In this document: positions 58,228 to 64,000 of the stretch, in pieces | Numbering within the stretch: position 1 is the stretch's first letter | Layout of the letters: every line of letters begins with the position of its first letter | DNA from: Isoperla grammatica | Taxonomy: Eukaryota; Arthropoda; Insecta; Plecoptera; Perlodidae | Length of the DNA: 64,000 nt | Direction of reading: 5' to 3' | NCBI GenBank assembly: GCA_945910005.1 | Contig: OX246745.1 | Location: 43,045,037-43,109,036, forward strand | Made by a program: the position numbers and the translations under genes | Notes under the pieces: generated by a model | Databases searched by the model: none | What the model saw: the letters and a program-made list of their open reading frames with translations, nothing else | Told to the model about the DNA's origin: nothing

Positions 58228-58668
58228 CTAGCAGGTTTGTTTTTTGTCCTGCACTTTCTTGCGGTGCAGCTTTACGGTGCAAGCCTGAAAAACGCAATAG
58301 TGCAAGGCATGCAGGTTGCACTGAAGGAAGACAAGATAACACCCCAGTGTAGCAACGGTTAATGTGTAAAATAATATTTAAATTTGATAACGTCTTTCAC
58401 ATGGTTTCAAATGTGTAACATCGGATCTCAACTAAATAATTATTCTTAATGTGAATAGCAGTCGACGTGTATACTTAAAATAATAACCACATGTTAATTG
58501 AAGTTGCCGCCAGATTTCCTTACACTGCACTGCCACACCAGCTCGGTTACCGCTGCACTGTGCAATGTCCACCGGACAAAATAACGCGAGCAGTGTAACC
58601 TGCACGAAGATAAAATAACATGACGGTGCCAAAAAGCCAGCACTAGTGCAAGCTATGCAGGACAAAAA
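58228..58668. repeat. Degenerate inverted segments (possible old MITE)
   Basis: GTTTGTTTTTTGTCCTGCA (58234-58252) matches the complement of TGCAGGACAAAAAACAC (58655-58671), and GCATGCAGGTTGCACTG matches the complement of CAGTGTAACCTGCAC. The arms are old and gapped. Confidence 0.35.
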
Positions 58669-58699
58669 ACACACCTAGTGTAGTGTACTGAAAAGGCGC

Positions 58700-59734
58700 C
58701 AAACAATTGTGTGAGTTCAAAATAAGGAGATCACTAATAATGAAAAACGCATTCTATTTCCACCGATGGTAAAACCGTAGCACTTTCATAATAAATAAAC
58801 GTATTTAAAACTGATAGTAAATGTATATTAGGCTTCTTTGGGACTATATACGGAAATAATTTGGGCATGCACACCATCAACTTCTTATCAACCGCTCGGT
58901 TGTTTGAAATAGTAGTGTTGGAACCTATATGACTGGTATGAGTTATACCGTACTTTCCGATGGGACATAAAGCCGATGTCCCCTTAGTCCTTTTCGAAAG
59001 AAATTCAAACAAAATAAAACACTAAACATCATTACAACGCTTCTAAAATCACTAAAATCAGAAATAGACCACATTTCTCTACTTTAACGTTTTCTTCGTT
59101 GCACAACCGTAGATCACAACCTACTCAATCACTAAACTTCCTTCAGATGTTAGTTGGTACGAAACAAGTGGAAGATGTATTCCCGCGACTCTCGAGCTGT
59201 GATTGTGACACAGTGACTGGTACCCGTCCCTCTCGAGCGGCTGTGAAGACAACTGAACTGCGCACGTGCTCTTCCCCCATGTGTCTTGAGCCACAAACCT
59301 TGTTTAGCGTTCGTTTCATTTCTGTGTCTGAAAAGTAAAATTTGGAAACGCCACAGCAGTTTCTCCTTCAAGAGCTGACATTGTTGAGTAATAATCCCCT
59401 ATCCCCTCGATGTAAACCACATTGCTACTGCGTAGTTTCCCAAAGATGAGAACATCACCATAGTCCCAGGTGGTATAAAATAGGTTAAGTATAATATTAT
59501 AGTCCGTGTTTTTATTTTTGTTCACTTTGGAATAGAGGTAGGCCTAGGGTTTCCAATCCAAAATAACAATCCTTTGTTATTGTATTAGGGAGATGTACTT
59601 GTTCACCGCGCAACTGCCAAGCAAGAAGCCACAGCTGCCGTATCGTGTTGCGCTCTCCGCTTGCAGGTTGCAACAGAGCTCCTGCAACCAGCCTACACGC
59701 GAGCAGACTCAATCGGAACCACGGGCATTGTCGA
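58700..59734. other. No supported gene
   Basis: Several short frames exist on both strands, but none has a recognisable domain or splice pattern I can defend. Confidence 0.4.
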
Positions 59735-59815
59735 GGCCTGACTGAAGGACTTTTTCAGTGTTTCCTCAGTTACAAATTTAATAATAATAAAAATAATAAT
59801 AATAATTTTTTTTTT
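59735..59815 (+). mobile_element. SINE fragment
   Basis: GCCTGACTGAAGGACTTTTT and TGTTTCCTCAGT match the central part of the SINE at 47916-48205, followed by (AAT)n and poly-T. The tRNA-like head is missing. Confidence 0.55.
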
Positions 59816-60244
59816 TTATTGAATGATTACAGGTTTACATTTTTCCAAGAAACAAAATTAATTCGTTGACCACAAAGCCATACAAGTGGCTTGTCTGTGG
59901 ATGGTACACAAAAAGAAAGTTATGGATCGGATATCTAAAGTTTGAAACATCGAATATCTAAAGTTTGAAACACTTGTAGCTACTGTACAAACAAAATAAA
60001 CCCAAAAAAGAAAAATATTCTAGTATTAGTAAAAAATTCTAGTATTATATTATTGTATTATAGAATTATATTCTATTTCTATAATATTTATAGGGTTCAC
60101 ATTAGAAAAAAGAAAAAAATATATATATATATGTTATTCTGTAGGTTTTCGCGGACTGAAGAAGATGTAGTAATAGGTTCTCGGGTTGCTGTCCACGTTA
60201 CTTGCTCTTTAGAGACTGGTTGCTGGCCCAGAAATGGGCCATTG

Positions 60245-60295
60245 TCAATGTCTCGACGTTTCGACAAAATCGCATTTGCCATCTTCAGGATGATC
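60245..60295 (-). ncRNA. Hammerhead-like motif of the Penelope-like element
   Basis: On the minus strand CTGAAGA (60288-60282) is followed by a stem GGCAAA/TTTGTC with a 6-base loop, then GAAAC (60262-60258) and GTC (60257-60255). One extra U separates the core from the stem. Penelope-like elements are known to carry hammerhead ribozymes in their terminal repeats. Stem I is weak here, so activity is doubtful. Confidence 0.4.
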
Positions 60296-60639
60296 CGTTG
60301 GTTTCAGAGGCTGAGAACCGAATGGTTTCCTCTCCGGTGTGTCCATTGTTTTATACCTAGCCTGGTGCGCTGTTATTGGTTCGCTAGGAGACCGATTCGC
60401 AGCTAGCCAATGGCGTGACGGCGTGTGTGTTGAGCGGTGGCGACGACAGCGCTTAGAGTGCGGCCTCGTCCAACTACAGCGCACCGGCGAGCGCACCGGC
60501 GTTCGTTCCCACCCGGCCGCGCGGGCCGATGTGCCCCTCTCTCGCAGTCCCGTCGCTCGGCCCGTCGGTCTTAAGATCTTGTTGGGACGCGCTCGGCTTC
60601 TCGTGGTCGGACCCGTGTATGCCGCTAGGTCGGGCGCGA

Positions 60640-61066
60640 TCATGTCGGTGTGTGTACTGCATCTGGGGGTGGGTTTATAGGTGTTACTTGCCGCGCCACC
60701 AAGATGCTCTTCCATACTGCGGGGAGCGTGAGTGAGTCGTCTCGTTTGTTCATAGAGTGTTCTCGTTTGACAATCTCAATGGCTTCTCGGATGGTCCTTG
60801 TGCGATAGTGTTCCACTTTGGCCAGTATCTTTGTATTACCAAAGTCAATCCAATGGGCTGTGGCGTCCACGTGTTGAGCCAGAGACGACGACCTCTTCCT
60901 GCGTTCTACCGCCAGTCTATGTTCTCTGAGGCGGGCAGAGACGCGCCGATTGGTTTGGCCTGCGTAGGTTTTCCCGCAGCAGCCGCATGGTACCTCGTAG
61001 ACGCCCTGGGCTTCTAAAGGGATAGAAACTTTGACGTTCCTCAGTAGGGATGAGATCTGCCTGTGT
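60640..61066 (-). pseudogene. GIY-YIG endonuclease domain of the Penelope-like element, out of frame with RT
   Basis: In one minus-strand frame it reads LEAQGVYEVPCGCCGKTYAG, then QTNRRVSARLREH, SLAQHVDATAHWIDF, HYRTRTIREAIEIVK and SLTLPAVWKSIL. The GIY and YIG boxes appear as GVY and YAG, followed by the conserved Arg of RLREH and the C-terminal REAIEI...LP..W block typical of these elements. A frameshift near 61060-61070 separates it from the reverse transcriptase. The family role is nicking target DNA before reverse transcription. Confidence 0.75.
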
Positions 61067-62381
61067 TAAAGATAGTGGCGATGTTTTCTTTCTTAAGAAT
61101 CTTCTTTATTCTGTCCGTGATTCCTTTTATGTATGGCATGGGGGCAGTACCTAAAGGCTTTTTCTCTTGCTCTTCGGCGACTTTAAACTCTCGGTTGGCT
61201 TGTTTATAGGCCTTTGAGATTACGTAATTATCGTAACCATTGGCGAGAAGAGCTGTCCTCAGTCCCATCATCTCGTCTTTCACGTGCTCCCTGTCTGCCA
61301 GTTTCTTAGACCTCGTGGCGAGTGTTTGAACCACTGACTTGAGCTGGGCCGGGTGATGGTGAGAGGCTGCGTTGAGATACCGATTAGTGTGGGTAGGCTT
61401 GCGGTAGACCGTGTGACCGAGGCTCCCGTCGCTCCGTTTCATCACTAATACGTCCAAGAATGGTAGCTGGTTCTGATGTTCCACTTCCATCGTGAACTTG
61501 ATCTGGTCGTGTTGTTTGTTGAGATGGCACAAGAAATTATCGAGAGTCTCTCTCCCATGAGGCCAAATCGCAAAGATGTCGTCAGTATATCGTTTGAAAA
61601 ACGTGGGTTTTAGTAGCGCTGATTCGAGAGCTCGTACTTCTAGTTCTTCCATAAACAGATTGGCGATGATCGGTGAGAGAGGCGATCCCATAGGCGCTCC
61701 TTGGACCTGTTTGTACATCTGCTCCTCGAATTTAAAATAAGTGTTGGATAAGCAGTGCTCAGCAAGATCTGTGATGTAAGCAGGAGGCTTCTTCTTCTCA
61801 CGGATTATATCCAGAGCTTCTTGGACTGGCACTTGCGTGAAGAGAGACACCACGTCAAAGCTTACAAGGATATGGTGTGGCTGGACGTTTAACTCTGCTA
61901 TCATGTCTCGGAAGTGCTCTGCATTCTTGACGTAGGACGCTGCGTCTTCGGCGTGCGGCTGTAGACGTTTGGCCAAATGCTTAGCCAACGCTTGTAGTGG
62001 CGACCCAATAGAGCTCACAATCGGCCGCAATGGAGCGTTCTCTTTATGAATCTTAGGTAGGCCGTATATCTTCGGGCAGCACGATGAATTCTCCCTCAGT
62101 ATAATGTACTTCTGGGCCTCAGGGCTGATCGGTGATGCGATTATCTTGGTTCGGGTGATTTTCTCCAAGTAGGTAGTGGGGTCAGCATCGTACTTCACGT
62201 AGGCAGCGTTGTTGAGTAGATGAGTCATCTTGGCCTTATAATCCGCCGAATCCATGATGACAGTAGCGTTGCCTTTATCTGCACGAAGCACGACGACCTC
62301 GGGATTCTGTCTCAGTGCTTTTAGGGCTAGAATCTCTTCCCTGGTGATATTCCTCGGGGGTAGGCGGGCTTTCTGCAACAC
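61041..62381 (-). CDS. Penelope-like reverse transcriptase
   Basis: The open frame is 446 codons from a GTG at 62381. It contains the N-terminal motif LRADKGNATVIMD, then PKIYGLPKIHK, LRPIVSSIGSP, HILVSFDVVSLFTQVPVQEA (motif A), APMGSPLSPIIANLFMEE (motif B) and the catalytic KRYTDDIFAIWPHG (motif C). LPFLDVLV and YRKPTHTNRYL follow. These are hallmark Penelope/PLE signatures. The frame ends after NTGRSHPY through the frameshift that detaches the nuclease. The true start is probably further upstream and lost. It is otherwise undamaged, so the copy is young. Confidence 0.88.
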   Translation of the reverse strand: MLQKARLPPRNITREEILALKALRQNPEVVVLRADKGNATVIMDSADYKAKMTHLLNNAAYVKYDADPTTYLEKITRTKIIASPISPEAQKYIILRENSSCCPKIYGLPKIHKENAPLRPIVSSIGSPLQALAKHLAKRLQPHAEDAASYVKNAEHFRDMIAELNVQPHHILVSFDVVSLFTQVPVQEALDIIREKKKPPAYITDLAEHCLSNTYFKFEEQMYKQVQGAPMGSPLSPIIANLFMEELEVRALESALLKPTFFKRYTDDIFAIWPHGRETLDNFLCHLNKQHDQIKFTMEVEHQNQLPFLDVLVMKRSDGSLGHTVYRKPTHTNRYLNAASHHHPAQLKSVVQTLATRSKKLADREHVKDEMMGLRTALLANGYDNYVISKAYKQANREFKVAEEQEKKPLGTAPMPYIKGITDRIKKILKKENIATIFNTGRSHPY

Positions 62382-62395
62382 TCTGCACGTCTCTT

Positions 62396-62786
62396 AGCGT
62401 ACTTTCTCCTGGCTCACTGTGGGTACGAGATTGTATGAAGAAAGTCTTACCAGTCTGCTGCCATGTCTGACATAGTTAGCTCTCAGTAGTTGGGCTTAAC
62501 CCCCCCCCCCCCCCGTGTTTCCCCCCCCCTACAATTCGGTGCATCAGCTGCGTGTTGCAATTTTCCACTGAAAATCAACGTGCGCTGCTTCACGCGCAAT
62601 CTACCTGGAGGTATTTCTCTCTGCTTTCTCTCCCTCTCCCCCCCCCCCCCCCACTTACTTGTGGCGACTCACATTCCCCTGCTGTCACTGGCGGCTGTCG
62701 TGAGGTTCCCTAGTGGGCCCAGCTTCGCGATGTGAGTGCCGACGTGCTTCCCCCTTTCCCCCCTCCCCCCCCCACCACCTATATCA
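62396..62786. other. C-rich spacer, probably 5' leader of the Jockey-like element
   Basis: It contains C runs at about 62501-62516, 62522-62530, 62639-62652 and 62764-62773. No gene. The position before ORF1 suggests a 5' untranslated leader. Confidence 0.4.
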
Positions 62787-64000
62787 ATGCCACTCACGAG
62801 GAGTGAGTACCGCAAAGTAGCAGGTGAGCTAGACGTTTCAGTCTCGGAATATTCCAGTGAGGATGAGGTGACTAGCATTATGAACAGTCCTGAAAGCCCA
62901 GTTGGCAGTGATTATGATGCAGATCATGACGAGAATGGCGGCCAAGCAGCGGCCAAAACTGGCCCTTGTAAGAAAGTTTTTATGAAAACGAAGATCGGAA
63001 GTGATAAGGACATGTCAGACTTTGTTAAAGTAAAAACCAAGTCCAAGCGAAAGACGAATGCTCCTAAAAAGAGGGGGAATAATGTCACTCCTGTTGGTAA
63101 TGACAAATCAGGCGATACTATTATCTCGGTTGCAGGCAGTAGTAATGTTGCTGATGCATCCCAGGGTCCAAGTTGTGTCACAACCAACAGGTTCTCTGTT
63201 TTATCAGGGGGGGAGGAAGATCCCTCCGCCATTAGCAAGCCAAGGGGAGCCTCTGGCGAGGACTCAGTGGCAAAGTCAGCAACAGTTAATGAGATTGGGG
63301 ACAAACGGGGGCCAAAGCCCCCGCCGATTAGCATTCGTAACATTGAAAGCTTCGATAATCTGGCAAAGGGTGCCCATGATCTGTGCACTGAGCCATTCGG
63401 GTTTCAAGCCCGTGGGAATACCACGAGGCTAAACGTCAGCTCGGCCAATGACTTTAGAGCAATGATCAAATTTTTAGACACTGCTAAAGCTGAATATCAC
63501 ACCTTTACCCCGGTTGGGGAGAGGACTAGTAAGCTGGTTATTCGCGGAATCGATAAAACTGCGAGCATTGAATGGGTTAAGGAGGAGTTGATGGCGAATG
63601 GGATTGAGAATCCTGAGGTATCTCAAATGAGGAGCCAGAGAGACCCTAAACCGCTGCTGCCCCTATTTCTAGTAAAAGTAGATCCATCCGAAACTAAAAA
63701 GTTTAAAAACATCAAGAAATTGTGCTTCTCACAGGTAACGTTTGATAAGTTTGTGGCACCGGGTGGCCCCCCCCCCCCCCCCCCCCCAATGCTACAGGTG
63801 CCAGAAATTTGGACATGTGGCTAGACATTGTACAAACAGATTTAAGGGTGTCAAGTGTGGAGCGGGGCACCCCACGGTCCAATGTACTAAGAAGAGAGAG
63901 GACAGCCCGGTGTGCGCCAATTGCAATAGTAGTCACACCTCAAACTGGAAGGGCTGTCCGATCTACCAGGAAGTCAAGGCACGCCAATTCGGCCAAGTAA
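62787..64000 (+). pseudogene. Jockey-type LINE ORF1 (Gag-like), frameshifted, runs off the right edge
   Basis: ATG at 62787 starts an acidic, Ser/Lys-rich N-terminus (MPLTRSEYRKVAGELDVSVS). It is followed by a PRE_C2HC-like RNA-binding region (FTPVGERTSKLVIRGIDK, EELMANGIENPEVSQMRSQR). At 63767-63787 a run of 21 C breaks the frame. Beyond it, in the next frame, stand zinc knuckles CYRCQKFGHVARHC (C-x2-C-x4-H-x4-C), a partial KCGAGHPTVQC and CANCNSSHTSNWKGC. These are typical of Jockey-clade ORF1 proteins, which bind the element RNA. The end and any ORF2 lie outside the window. Confidence 0.8.

Larger units (their letters stand above)
60130..62395 (-). mobile_element. Penelope-like element, minus strand
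   Basis: Reverse transcriptase (62381-61041) is followed by a GIY-YIG nuclease (about 61066-60640) and a 3' region with a hammerhead-like motif (60245-60295). The order RT then GIY-YIG is diagnostic of Penelope-like elements. The 5' border lies upstream of 62381, perhaps near 62480, and the 3' border near an AT-rich tract at 60110-60140. Confidence 0.85.

Noticed and set aside
60245..60715. Plus- and minus-strand Arg/Pro-rich frames downstream of the nuclease
   Set aside because: GC-rich 3' region of the Penelope-like element. The frames overlap on both strands and have no domain.

Overview
This is a eukaryotic, very probably invertebrate and most likely arthropod, genomic window. The signs are a spliced gene with GT-AG introns, animal-type retroelements (Jockey-like LINEs, Ty3/gypsy and BEL/Pao LTR elements, Penelope-like elements, a tRNA-derived SINE), MITE-like hairpins, AT-rich microsatellites and stretches rich in AGGCCTA. 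I see no bacterial gene organisation, no rRNA and no CRISPR. Insect and crustacean cannot be separated from the sequence alone.

Layout. 1-3627: a 68-bp satellite that runs off the left edge. 3625-11563: about seven degenerate tandem units of up to ~1.07 kb, interrupted by a 5'-truncated LINE (4700-6011) and by a young, internally deleted Ty3/gypsy element with near-identical LTRs (7912-10202). 11.6-19.8 kb: decayed LINE pieces, including a reverse transcriptase at 13715-15240 on the minus strand lying between inverted repeats, a 71-bp minisatellite, a 1.1-kb terminal-inverted-repeat element (16538-17652), and two ~0.75-kb sister repeats. 19940-30003: about 165 copies of a 61-bp satellite.

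30.35-45.2 kb holds the only convincing host gene. It has a possible promoter and 5' exon (30.65-30.83 kb) and four coding exons (32812-33482, 34941-35057, 37142-37333, 44083-44242). They join in frame to give 379 residues: a signal peptide, a low-complexity region, one hydrophobic segment and a C-terminal four-cysteine domain. Its introns are swollen by tandem arrays. The most striking are in intron 3: about 98 units of 29 bp that each present a GTAAGT donor hexamer, then 19 units of 62 bp that each present an acceptor-like site. The last 62-bp unit is the real exon-4 acceptor.

45.2-64 kb is again repeats: an 83-bp minisatellite, a hammerhead-like motif at 46.8 kb, a SINE at 47.9 kb, a BEL/Pao gag-pol remnant with a fold-back inverted duplication (50468-52889), small DNA-transposon-like MITEs, a Penelope-like element with reverse transcriptase and a frameshifted GIY-YIG nuclease (60640-62381, minus), and a Jockey-type ORF1 running off the right edge and broken at a 21-C run. 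Simple tandem arrays alone make up about 20 kb, nearly a third of the window. Apart from the one spliced gene, nearly everything identifiable is selfish or repetitive DNA.
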